Of a stretch of DNA of 64,000 bases, positions 21,541-34,200 are shown piece after piece. This stretch comes from Norana najaformis (lineage: Eukaryota > Annelida > Clitellata > Crassiclitellata > Hormogastridae). The stretch lies in NCBI GenBank assembly GCA_964023275.1, contig OZ029916.1:25000953-25064952 (forward strand), given 5' to 3'. How positions within the stretch are numbered: the first letter of the stretch is position 1; every line of letters begins with the position of its first letter. The notes under the pieces are model-generated. The model was not told where the DNA came from. It worked only from the letters and a program-made list of their open reading frames with translations, and did no database searches. A program made the translations under genes and the position numbers.

Positions 21541-23984
21541 CATGACAAAAAACAGAAATCATGTGCTATAAAGCCATCCAGAAATGGACAAGTCAAGCAA
21601 GACCCCACATACATAGCAGATGTGAGCCGGATAAGACAAGACAAAAATTCATCTGTGAAAACCACACAACAAAAATACAAAGCATGATAGAAATAGAACT
21701 AATGAATGACAAGACATTCGCAGCATTCAACGTATGCAAGAGCCATGCACAAAGTGCATGACCAAGAAGTTATCACAAGAGTGCCACACATAAGAACTGA
21801 TGTAAGTAAGACTCAGTTGTCAATATTATTTGATAACAAGAAGTGATTAAACTGGACACTACTGTGCTACCAATAAAGACGATATTTTGAATGAGAAAAG
21901 CCAAGTTTTCATTGGAACTTGATGACTGACCAAGGATCAGCCAATCTTGTAATACAACTTTTCGGCATCATTGAGGTCAGCATGAGGTTAAGGTTATCTC
22001 AACAAGGTCTCTTCAACATCATAATTTTACTAAATTGATGAGTTTGCATTTAAGTGTTATGTCCACTTCCAAAGAGCTGTTTCAATTCTTTGATTAATTC
22101 TGTCACATTACATAGCACAATACATGCGTATACCATGGTTTTTGAAACAAGGATGTAAAATGTGTATTGCAAATGGAAAGCCTTCCACCTTGATACCCTT
22201 TGTGGACTTCATTAATTTTAACAACAGCATATATCGCTTAGGATTTAAGAGAATAATAATACCAAAAATAAATTACTTTTTATAGCCATTACCTACTCTC
22301 CAGTAGAAAGTAGTTTGTGAAACTACATCATGAAAGTCAAAACAAATACAGCAATAAAATTTTTATAATTTACAAACAATTCCAAATCTGACCTGATCTG
22401 AATTTCCAACTATCTCTTATATCATCGTCCAACAAACAACACATCATCTGTCACTAGTGCCTCAGAATCATTCAAAAAAGCAAGTTCCTGTCATTTCAAG
22501 GGCACTGCACAAGGGAGAGGCTAACCGCCACTGGATAACCACAGTAGCTATTGTCTAACTTTCAGTTCACTTACAGATGTCATGGGTAGATGTCATAGCC
22601 AGGCATGTGACATATTCTAACAGAAAGCTGGAGCAGAAAACCACTGAGACAGCACTTCAAGAACCTCCTCCCCAACAGCAGCACATTTTCTGCATCAGGA
22701 TATTTTGATTTTGTTAATTCAAATACCACGGCAGACAAGGCGTTGTTCTCAAAGCCGTAATTCCTGGGAATGAAAAGATCGTCTGGCTGAAGTGTAACCC
22801 TGACAGACAGACAACCTCTCCATTAGGAAACAATAAACTGTCAACCTGACATGCTGCACAGCAATCTCATCTAAGTAAACCATGTAATCTCTCTCCACCA
22901 GGACTCTACCTACATCCACGAACACACAATCTCTAGTTCACACAGTTCACGAATGCTTGGTCAAGTCTAGCCCTGTGCAGAATTGCTCTCCATCTAAGAC
23001 CAGATCGTATCATATAGCAGCAATCATAAATTGTAAACATGATTGCAACATTCCATTATGCAGAAAAACCAGATAAGATAGCATAACTGCAAAGCTCCAC
23101 AGGTCTAGTAATCCATTAGGGTCAATGCCACATCTATGCCCAACTCCGGTTCACCCACAGCCATTTGACTTCACCCCATCCACCCATTGATGCCCACACA
23201 CATTTAGCCTACCACACCCCAGCTAGTCCAATCCCAGATCTTTAAGACTTCAAACAACTCCTTATTACTGTGCACAATATATTTTCAGACTTCACAAAAA
23301 ACAGAACAAATTTAAATATGTTTATGTTCCAGAACATAAGACAAACTCTACAAATCCCTCAAAGTGTATAAAATTTCATCTACATCACTTGGTAATCAAA
23401 AAGTCCTAAGTTTCACTGCATCATATACATTCTAAAATTGGACATTTCACCAACCATTTCTTCAATAACAATAATATTTTGAGAACTGTTAATCAGTTTT
23501 CACATGCAAAAGCCCAGTTCACTGTGTAAATTACTGATACACACAGACACTGCATAGCAGCTTTCTGATTAGATTGAACACTTGTGTTCTTTGACAGAAC
23601 CGAACGTCACTTCGCAATGGTACAAATACCTTATGACAGCTGTTGGAGACAATTATTTTAAAGATGTTATAAAACTGCCTAATAAATTATGCTGTAATTG
23701 TCACTCTGATTGCATACTTGGAACCAAAAGACCACAATTCTGCACTACCAGTGGCAAACAGAATGACAGAAGATTCGACAGTTTAACCTGAACTTCTACT
23801 TCCTGTCAATCCAACTGTACTATCTTTCTTGCGATAGATGAAACAGCGGTTTGCCTTGTTCTAAGACCAAGCCCTTAAAAACTGAGGAATTCTTTCAGCA
23901 TAAGCTAGCTGAAGAAAGCTTAGAAACACCTAAAGCAGCAACGTAGGGTTGTTAAATCTTTCAGCCAAGACAGATATGAACTCA

Positions 23985-24182
23985 GATGAGAAGTCATCTG
24001 TAAAGAGCGCCTGCAGAGGGGAGGGAGGGGTCACCCAAACGTAGACAAGGGGTGGGGTTATGCCCAATGTGGACATCCACATATAAGTTTGGTACATAGT
24101 TATTTTAGTATAGCCTGTGCCTTAAATAACAACTTCAGCTGACAGCCTGTAATGCATTGGATCCAGTCACTTTGCTGAATGC
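23985..24182 (+). repeat. Unnamed interspersed repeat, copy 3
   Basis: Contains GAGGGGTCACCCAAACGTAG, GGGGTTATGCCCAATGTGGA, TAAGTTTGGTACATA, GTGCCTTAAATAACAACTTC and TGCATTGGATCCAGTCA in the same order as copies 1 and 2. A related G-rich piece follows at about 24293-24370 (GGGAGGGAGGGGTTC and a C-T-G-C-AAACATCC block), perhaps a second truncated insertion. Confidence 0.6.
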
Positions 24183-25231
24183 AACAGCATCAAAGTACCC
24201 CACACCCTAGCACCTAGCACAGTTAGCCCTCAAAGATCAACAGGGTAGCCTAATCTTCGCTTAGTACTCCACTGGTGTGCAGGCGTCTCCTATGGGAGAC
24301 AGGGAGAGTAATACTAAATATGGAGAAGGGGAGGGAGGGGTTCAAATAGGTCATTTCTGCAAACATCCTTTTAGCACAACCTCTGATCAGAAACGGAATG
24401 CACAGCTTGACAGTAATGAGCCAGTTTTACATGATATGCATGGACTGTGAATCTCATTCCTTAACCCTTTGAATTAAATAACACATCTGAGTACAACGTA
24501 AGCACAATGTTGCTGGCGGTTCTCTGAGAAAGTTTCTAGAAGTTTCATTCTGAACTAGAACCTATCAAATTTTTAAAAGCAGAGAAGTGCATGAGAAAAT
24601 GAATTTGCCAGACAACTCACAGAGATCCAAGCTTCAGTTGAAACATAACCACAAACCAAAGCAGTGCATTCACTTAAAAGGAATAGCTGCCACTGGTTCA
24701 TTCATTCACTAAATTTAGATAACTCTTGTAAATATCACCTACTTAGAAGCAATCCCTGCTCAGCCTTGGCAAAAGAGGATATTTTAACATCAACAGGTCA
24801 TTGGGTATCTCTGACCTATAGAAATTTGACCTGGCTTCTCCAACGGATTATGATTTTGATTATGATTTCACTCGAAGTGACCATTGATTGGTGCCTTAAG
24901 CATTATGATAATAGCACTATATAAGTCATTAGATTAGATTAGCACATACTGTGGACTCAAATCTGCAATACTGGCTTCAATCCTCATATGACGGGCCCCA
25001 GATGTGCTTTCAGGAACAAGTTTCTAAATGAAGTTGCAACCAAATGACTCACAGGTAGACATGACAAGCTGGAGCACAGAATTTAAAATGCAATTGAACC
25101 ACTGTTTCTGAGATACACAGCACTACTAAGAGTAACATATTCACACACTGAAATAAAGAAGACATCTTTGACAGCACCCAGTTTGTTGAACTCTGGTCCC
25201 CAGCCACTATGCAATCGTCAGTCAGACTTCA

Positions 25232-28200
25232 CTAGAGAGTCAGAGCCACATCCATAAGATCATCATCTGAGTTACAAGCGCTGTTCGATGATGTTGGGGA
25301 GCTCTGGCTGTTCTGATGTATTATGGGCGACTTAATAGTACTGCACCATGGGGGTGGCGACTGTTTTTGGGGTGAAGGCGACAGTATTATGATGTCAGCA
25401 GATGACTTAGCATGCTCAGAAGGCGACTCGGGCGTCATTCCATTGGATTGGGCATTTTGCAACGTTGCTTTTGGACTTGAAGAGTAGTCGATTAGAAGGC
25501 CATCACCAGGACTGCTCGATTCAAGGACAACCGGGCTAGGAGCCGGTCGGACCTCTGCCACACCTGGAAGCGGAGTATCGACTTTGCCTCCAACCAAATT
25601 CTGCTGACTTTCGGTTGGCTGTGGCGAACAAAGAGAAGAGACAGTCATTGTCAGAGTCTCCCCAGCCGTTTTCTCCTTGTTCTCAGAAGCAGATGTCAGC
25701 GGATCAAATGATTGATCGTTTTTACCTGTTGAGCATTCACCCTTTGGTTCTTTTGCAGCATTGAGGTGACTTTGAGTTTGCTTTGAGTTCTCGGTGATAA
25801 TGGAAACATCTGTTCCTAGATCCACTGCTGGTTTGCTCTTCACCAAATGGTTGGGTGCTCGAAAAGGACCAGCACCGGGCTCAGAAGTGTTTGGTTCTTT
25901 CGTGGGGCCACCCAAAGCCTCTGAATTTCCTTCAACAGTCATGTCATCTGCAAAGAAGTCTATGACTTTAGGTGGACCATCTTGAGCCAAGAAAGCCCCA
26001 ACTTTCATGTCATCAGCACCTCGTTTGCTGTCATCCACAGGTGAAGGAGATCGGGGCGGGGAAAAACACCGTTCGTGACCTCCCCCACTTTCGTCGATGG
26101 ATCCCGGGGTTACAACATCTGTGAAATGTCGCCTAGCCAAACGGTCAGTGATTTCGTTCAGCTTCGAGGAGTGGCCCGGAACGGGAGAACCAGCCTGTGA
26201 GGTTGGCTTTCCAGAGAAAGGAGACGTCACTGGAATAGGAGGAGGCCCTCTCATAGCTCCTGGATTTCCAATGGGCATCATTCGAATGTTCAGACTGACA
26301 CTTGTTGGTGACACAAAAGGCAGAGATGGAGATGACAATGCTGGTAGGAAAGGCGGCCGCATTCTGCTGACATCGCATACTGGACGCATTAGCTGTGGTG
26401 ACAGCGCACCTAAAGGCATTGAGGCAGAGGGCGCTGATGGTGTGCCAGAAACATAGGACGGCTTGCACATGGTCATTGGAAGTTCGTATGGACGGATGGG
26501 GTCCATTGTGGGCACAGTTGAAACCGGTTCCCTCGAGGGTTTGGAAATGAACAATGGGGAATCAAAAACCTGGGACTTTTCACTGGAAGAGGGAGCCGCA
26601 GAACGGTACGAAGTCACAGAAGTTACTGGGCCAAGACTAACAGGATTCTTTGGCGTCATTCCATTTGGCATTGTCTTTATAGGCATTGATAACTTTGGCA
26701 GTGATGCCTGTGTTGTTTGGACAACTCGGTTGGCAATTTCCATTGTCTTCACGGAGTCGACTTTTCCTGCGTCCGACTTTCTCATCGTTGTCTGAGCAAT
26801 AGATGAAGACGATTTGACAGTGTTAGCCCCCAATTCTCGTGGTGGGGCACTCGGTTTGTTACCCTCTCGAATGATCTGAATACGAATAGCATCCAGGATT
26901 TTCTTCTGAGAAACAACATGCCCTTCACGGTTCGAACCCTGTGAAGAAGAGCCAGAGTGTTGCTTTTTCATTAGAGTATCAATGACAGAGGAAAGCGATC
27001 CTTTGCGGGCAAGCTTTGAATCTATGGAAGCATTCGCCCGAGATCGGTTGGCAGGTGTCGCAACCAAACCACCAGAAAATCCCCCCACTTTGTTCAGTTG
27101 ATTTGACCCTTTTGCAACATGAGGTGTCATCGTTCCAGGGCCAACAGCACCTGGCCGACTTGTTAGAACAGGCAGCTGCTTCAGTTTTACTGTTGGTGTT
27201 TTGTTCAGTTTCAAATCTGTGCCGCCGCTGGCAGAGGTGCCTCCACCTGACTCGGACTTTGACCGGTTTGGCACACGTGAAGTCAATATTGCTGGTCGGT
27301 TGGGTTTTGTTGGCACTGGGGTAATGGAAGAAGGTGACGGCTTGTTGATCTTTTGTGCAGCTGTGGTTGGAGTTGGCGTCACTGAGTTTCTCATAACTAT
27401 CGTTGGTGATTTTCCACCTGTGACATTGATGGCTGAGACTTCCTTCACTGGATTTTGAATCTGCAGCTTTCCACCTGAATTGGTGATCTTGATGGTTGTG
27501 ATTCTTTCCATTGGATGAATGCTGCTGCTCGTGCTGCTCGCGTCGTCTGCTATTGAATCGTCATCGTCATCTGAAACTTTCTTCTTTTTTGAAGATTTTT
27601 TCCCATCCTCTCTTTTTGCTCTTTTCTCACCTGGTTCTGAACCTGTTCTTGAAGTTTTGGGACGTTTGGCAGGCCGCACCCCATCTTTGCGATCACTGCT
27701 CTTTGTAACCTGAGGTGATGCTGAGCTTCGTCCAGCAGAGACCTTTAACCCAGCTGTGACAAGTCCCCCACAGGTGAGGCTGTCCACTTCCGTGTCTGGC
27801 GACAAATCCACAACATATTCAGGCATCAAAGGGCTTGACTTTACAGAATGTGTCAGCTTTCGATCTCGAGGTTTCTCTTTCCAGAAAGTGTGATCATTCA
27901 TATGGTAAAGGTTTTCTCCTTGGCATCCTTGCTGCAAAGTTCTTTTGTTTAGGATCACCTTGATTGGAGGTTTGTCCTCATCTGCATTTGCTGATGGCAC
28001 CTTTGGCGGGGCAGAGGGTTTGTCACCGCTGCCTGTAGCTTCAACTTTGACACATAAAACTGATTTCACTTCTTCATTTGCTTTATTTGAAATTCCCTTT
28101 GAAGAGTCAAACAAAGCTGTCTCTGGGGTTTCTGATTTCTGATCTAAGACTAGTTTTTGATCAAAATTCAGCTTCTGATCTAAAAATGGCACCTGATCAA

Positions 28201-31200
28201 GGGCTGGTTTCTGATCAGGAGTTTCCTTCTGACTGATAGCTGGCTTTTCATCAAGAACTGACTTTTGATCAGCTGCCGGCTGTGAATCTGAAGGCTGATA
28301 AAAATCTGGACTACAATTCTCCATTTTCACATAAAAATCCTTTGGTAAACCACTGATAGTGCTGGCATTCGAATCTTGCCGTGCAATGTTAGCATTTCGT
28401 GAATTTTGTGTTACCTGCTGGAGTTGTTCTTCCAGTCGGACGAGGTCCTCTACATCATTGATAGACGTGGAGGAGGATTTCAACAGAGGTTTTGTTGTGC
28501 CATCATGGGCTTTCCCATTTCCAACCAGCTGATTGCTGCTATTTCCTGCAGGGCCCAGTCGAGCAAGGGACGGCTCAGACAATATTCCAGCTGCGGATTC
28601 CTGCTTTTCGAGATGCACTCTCTTTACTGGTGGTCCCTCTCCAGGAAGAGGTTCAGAAAGAATGCTCACAAGCTCTGGATTGGCAACCGCTGAAGTCCTT
28701 GGTCTTTTCAGCAAAGCATTCTTTTGTGAATCCTGCAAGCTTGAATCCATGGAAGCAGGCAGATAGTTTTCGTGCACTGATAGGCGCTTCTGCTGCCTGG
28801 CTGGCTGCATTGAATGCATGGCACTCTCTAAGAGAGAAGTTGTAGGCATTCCACTGACAACAACCTGCTTTGGTTCCTTCATAACCTTTGAAAGCGGCCG
28901 GTTAACATTTGGTAACAACACACCTGTTGGTGATGACTTTGAAACAACAGGCCACGTGTGAGAACTGTTCACAAAGTCTTTAGTCAGTAGTGCATTTGGC
29001 ATGGTGATCACATCCCGCTTTGTAAGACCTGCAGGACCACTGGAGAAAACAGATGCACTTGACATGGCTGCGTTGGAAACTGATGCTAAGGCAGCATGAG
29101 ATGAAGCTAAGCCACTCATCATCGCATTTGATGACAACAGCTCCACTTCAGGTATGTTCAACTTTGGACTGCAAATTGGGACAAGATTCTCACTCAAATG
29201 CTTCAGGCGGTTCTCCACTTCATCGCCAGGTGCACTTGTTCCCCAGCATGAATGCGATGATAGAGTTAGTGCCTTGACACCAAGTGTGTTGAGACTGGCA
29301 AAGCCAGACGGTTTCGACATGCCAACAAGGATGTGATTATGCCTCATTGCCTGACGTCCTCGTGCCAATGGAATGCAGTTGTTAGCAATGAAAAGCGGAG
29401 CCGAGAGTTTCATGGCAGCATGCGGATCGACCTTTTTCCTGCGTGCATCTCTCTGTTTCCGCTGCTGAAGGTCGCGCACCACTTTTAGAGGAAGAAGCCG
29501 ATGCAGCGATGGAACTGGTGCACAGGATTGCTGAGCGGCTGAAGATCGATTGAGGATTGCTCTAAGTGTTACAGGCAATGACAGGCACCTTCAACACAAA
29601 GCAACATAGTGTATGCAATACAAAACATACAGCAGTATCACTTCAGCTCACAGTTTATAATTCCACATGATGTCAACAAAGCTTAACAATCCTATAAATA
29701 CTTTGCACAGTTTTTTCCACCCCTTGAGATTTTAACCTTTACATGTATAATTTCAGGTAAAGTACAGAAGCTATATGAAAGTGCTCTATCTGTGCAAGAC
29801 AATAACAACCTAACTCAACTCCCCACTATAAACGTGCAAGACAAGAAGTAGGTTCTGAAGCGATTAAAAGTGGTATTCTGTCTTTTGCAAAAGAACAGAA
29901 TGCAAAGAGCAGATAAGCGAAATGGTTCCACGAGACTTGACCAATACCTGTGCTGAGCAATAAAGGCCCTGATGGATAGCACAGTATCGTTGCAAGAAGT
30001 AGATTCAATACCACAGAACAGAAGATGCAGAACCATTGAAAGCCAAGGAAATTCATAGATACTATGAGCAGACTGAAAACATGGAGTCTGGCCACAAGGG
30101 TGAACACTCTGAAGCCAATTCTCTGAGCAGAAACCAGTTTAGAAAATCATGTGTGTAGTTAGAAATCAGAGTTAAAATACATGACTCATCATTATAACCC
30201 AAATTCTGATATAACACAGTTGGGATATGGTTCTCAAAATTAATTCATTTATAGAAAATAAACTTGCAATAACTCAATCTCATTATAAGACAGTTCTTGA
30301 AGTGGCTCCCAAAGACAGCACAGCAATATAGCGAGTTTCTCGCATACTAACAATTTCAAAACTGAGGTAGCACAGCAGCATCCCTTGATTTTTACTGACC
30401 TCTGAAAGACCATTGTGGCATGGCTTGTAGTACAAACACTGTCAGGGCAAGACAACAGCTTACAGCCAACTGCCATTAGATCACTTAAGTCTAACTCAGC
30501 TGAAAACAGCAAACAATTGCAATTAGACCAATTAAGACTAATTTGACTATAAAAGAAAACTAAAAGTTTAGTACACAATGGTGGAATTTAATTTTAGAGT
30601 CATAAAACAAAAGATAGAAAAGATGAAAAGGGAATTAAAACAAAGAGAAACGCGGAAGAAAAAAGCACGAAAAGAGCAGACCCTGTTGAGATAAGAGTTA
30701 GGCCGGTCTAGATCAGATCCTGAGTTGCTCCTGAATAGATCAAACTGAGAAAGAGTTGCTTCTGGATAAATCAGATCAAGAATATTGACATAAGACTGAG
30801 AAAAACTTTGCTTCAATTGAGAACTTCAAAAACTCGAGCTGCATTTCAGTACATAAAGCCAAGAATGTAAGTTTCTTTGAACAGATCAGATTGAAAGTCA
30901 GAACAAGAATTAAAGTTATTTTGTCTAGATCGGATCAAGAACTTGAGTTGCTGGTATTCTGTTTACCCGTGATTAAAGAACAGCTGGATTTGTGTTCAAA
31001 CGTGATGGAGACCTGCTGCAGTGACAGAGGTGTTACCTCAAACAACAGCCCAGCTGAAATGCCTGAAACAATTTTAACAAATTAATGAAATAAGTGTAAC
31101 GCAATAGAATATTAACAGTTAATAATTAAGTCCCCATATAGGAAGTTTACTTTGCACACAACTGCTACACCTGACACCCAACATAACACCATGTTAGACA

Positions 31201-34200
31201 ACTTGCTGTAATGCTGTCTTTGGAAACCCACAGCAAGAACCACTTTTTATTGAGGATGGGCTAAACTTAAGTTATTTCATAAAGCTGAACTAAATTTGAG
31301 ATCAATGTCCATAACTACATTATGTAAGAATTCATGTTTTAATGAGGTGTGTTAGCAAATGTAATAGGGCAGTTTGAATATACCTGCCTCTACTTAAGCT
31401 GCCACCACCCCACAGCGCCTCCCAGCCACAGTTCAGAACCACTAGTGTTGATACTCCAGGCCATGGTTTGAATTCACCTAATATTTTCCGCCCTCTTGCT
31501 CCATATCTACCAAAGCTGCCACTGCCCCACCGTGCCTCATAGGCAGCAGGGCTGGTGCTGTGGAGCATCAAACCACATCCAGCCTCATGGGAGTGGGCAT
31601 CAACCAATGCAGCCCCCAAACTGTGGATGGGAGGAGTGGTGGCGGTTTTGGCAGAGGAGGGGCCCTTTGACATCTGATATGTTATAAGAAGTCTTTGGTG
31701 CAGTTACTTCATTCTGACAGCCTGCATTCCTTATAAAAATCTGTATTAACAATTCGCATTTGACAAGTCTTAACAAGCACTGTTACCAGAAAATTATTAT
31801 TGGGATTGTGAGCAAATGTTTGTTACCATGTGATCTTTTGCGTCTGAGGCAGCTCTGAATGACGGTATTGAAGAGAACCTGTTGCCTGAGGTAAGCTATG
31901 ATAAGAGGAACATTAGTGGGATGGATAAATGGTACTTTTGAAACCAAGACTCCCTGAAGAAGGTCTGGATCACCACCAAAGTAGTACTGATGCATCTGAT
32001 CTGGAAGATTCTGAAAACATAAAATCATCTGCAATTTTTATCGTGTTACAACTACTGTATCAAGTCTGGTGATTTTTTGTTCTCATTTTGATGCACAAAA
32101 TAAAAGTGAAAATATTATATTATCACTACTGTATATATGTTTTTATGTACATGGACAGTATACTTTAACCCTTTGTCTGCCACATAATTTTAGCCAATAA
32201 TCTGGTCCCAGTCAAATATTTACGGGATTCTGATCCCATTTCACCTCTTACGAGTAAAAACATAATATTTTATCAACCACTGAAGACAGAGTTAAAGTGT
32301 AAACATGAAATTAGTTTAGATATGAATATTGAACAAACCCTATGTCATCTAATTGCTTGTATATGGTTGTTGGATTTTTGGATATATATGTGGCATAAGT
32401 CTTTCCAAACAGAAATGATAATTTTGTTTTATGTTCTACAAATGTTTTAAATAAATACATATTACTAATACATGCTCACTAATATCACTGAAATGCGTTT
32501 CTTCCATGGTTTTTAACGTTCAGCTGACTGTCTTTGTCATGTCTAACTTCTGCATAGCATGGTAGACCTCATGCCAGGTATTCCACTGTACAGTTCATTC
32601 ATCCAATATGTATGCATGTATATATCACTAAATTTGTAAAGCGCCTTTTAATTAACTCACAAAGGCGCTGCAGCACGGCTACCCAAACAGTCTGTAAATA
32701 GGAACGTCTCGAGACGGGCAGAAACTACCTCACAGGCGTTTTCACACTTGTCTAGAGCAGAAAACCAAGAAATTTGCAAACGTCTGCTATGTTTATGTCC
32801 AGGCATTGCTAGCTTAGCACTTCCAGCACTGTGGTTGAATGAATGATTGTTTCCTACTATTCAACAGGTTTAATAAGGACAACCATAATGTCACAAATCT
32901 GCACCAGTGGCATGTGCAGAAAGTTATTGATTGCTGTGAAACTGCACTTGTGGCAGGAAGATGGCTAAGAATCTCTCAACATATGCTTCTCATTAGCTTA
33001 AATAATGCCAGTTAAAGATGAATAATAAGATCATCTGAAATCAAATGATTCTCTGTATTTATAATGACTCCTACTATCAATATGATTATTATCATGAAAA
33101 TTATTGATGTTCTCATTGCTTTGACTATCATCAATGTTAAATGACGGCAAAGCAGATGGCCCTGAAACATGGGCCTGTGAGGAGAATGAAGTATCTTCTT
33201 CGCATATTGCAAGGGATTCAACCCACAAGTTACTGGTTAAAGGCTGACAAGTTTTCCACTGGCCATCAGTTTCAGTAAACAAGTGACTTAGAAATGACAC
33301 ATTACCACAGTCGACTGTTTGTTCCAGTGTTTGGCTTTGACTTTGCCACGACTTATCTGTTCCATTAGGAGTGCCACGAGCGGCAGGAACTCTGTGGGAG
33401 CAGCAGTTTCAATACCTAAAATCAAATGAAATTCCTTATTAACAAGATCTGATGCTTCTGCATTCTTCTGAACATAGAGTTTTGAAATGATTTAAATTTA
33501 AAAGGTTAAGGAAACACACTCGTTTACACAGATATATAAAGAAACTCCTCTTTACCATCCAATTTTCATTGGTACTCTTTGTGCAACAGTAAGTGCCTGT
33601 CTGTAAAAAGCCCACTCCATTGGTTGTCACCAGAAAAGTGCATTCATATTACCTACCCCATCTTACTTCCAAGGATAGTCTGACTGCTATCTGTGAAGTC
33701 CTTGATATTTCTTGGCATACTTGCTTTTATTAATCATATTATTAGCCTTAGATTAGGCATTTGCTTGTGATACTTGGCAAACTCAGCCAGAAAACAATAA
33801 AATGCACTGACACAATACTAAATAAGAATCACTGAATGAAATCAGTCATCCAGCGCTCTCTGGGGAGCATAAACTCACTTAAATCATGCAGACATCAAAT
33901 GCATATTTGTCCATAAATTAAATCTATAAAAGTGTATGTAAATATGCATAGGTGAACACAAACTCATTGACAAACCACATCCACTGTAATAAATTCAGTA
34001 CATTACGAAGTGATAGTGAAACCTCAAAACAGGTAAATTCACAAATATATTAACTATGCTGGCAGGTGCAATCGTAATTCTGTACTGTGATTGCTGCATC
34101 ATCCCATCCTTGGATCACCACATCTCACTCTGACCATCCCCTAGGGTCTATGTACGGTACAGGCATTTATCTATTTTGTTGAACTTGTATTATGTGTAAT

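Larger units (their letters stand above)
13696..25231. other. Intergenic region between the receptor and MED1
   Basis: About 11.5 kb between convergent genes, with no exon I can support on either strand. It holds a SINE core (14556-14668), two copies of the unnamed repeat, a minisatellite (21359-21540), AT-rich microsatellites (around 14121-14172 and 16490-16640) and a TTAACCCTTTG transposon-end motif at 24461. The 3' UTR of MED1 must start at its left-facing end, but no AATAAA or ATTAAA was found on the minus strand close below 25232. Confidence 0.5.

Noticed and set aside
26097-26795. Two long plus-strand frames (119 and 110 codons)
   Set aside because: They lie opposite the MED1 last exon and are antisense shadows of its Ser/Pro-rich coding bias.
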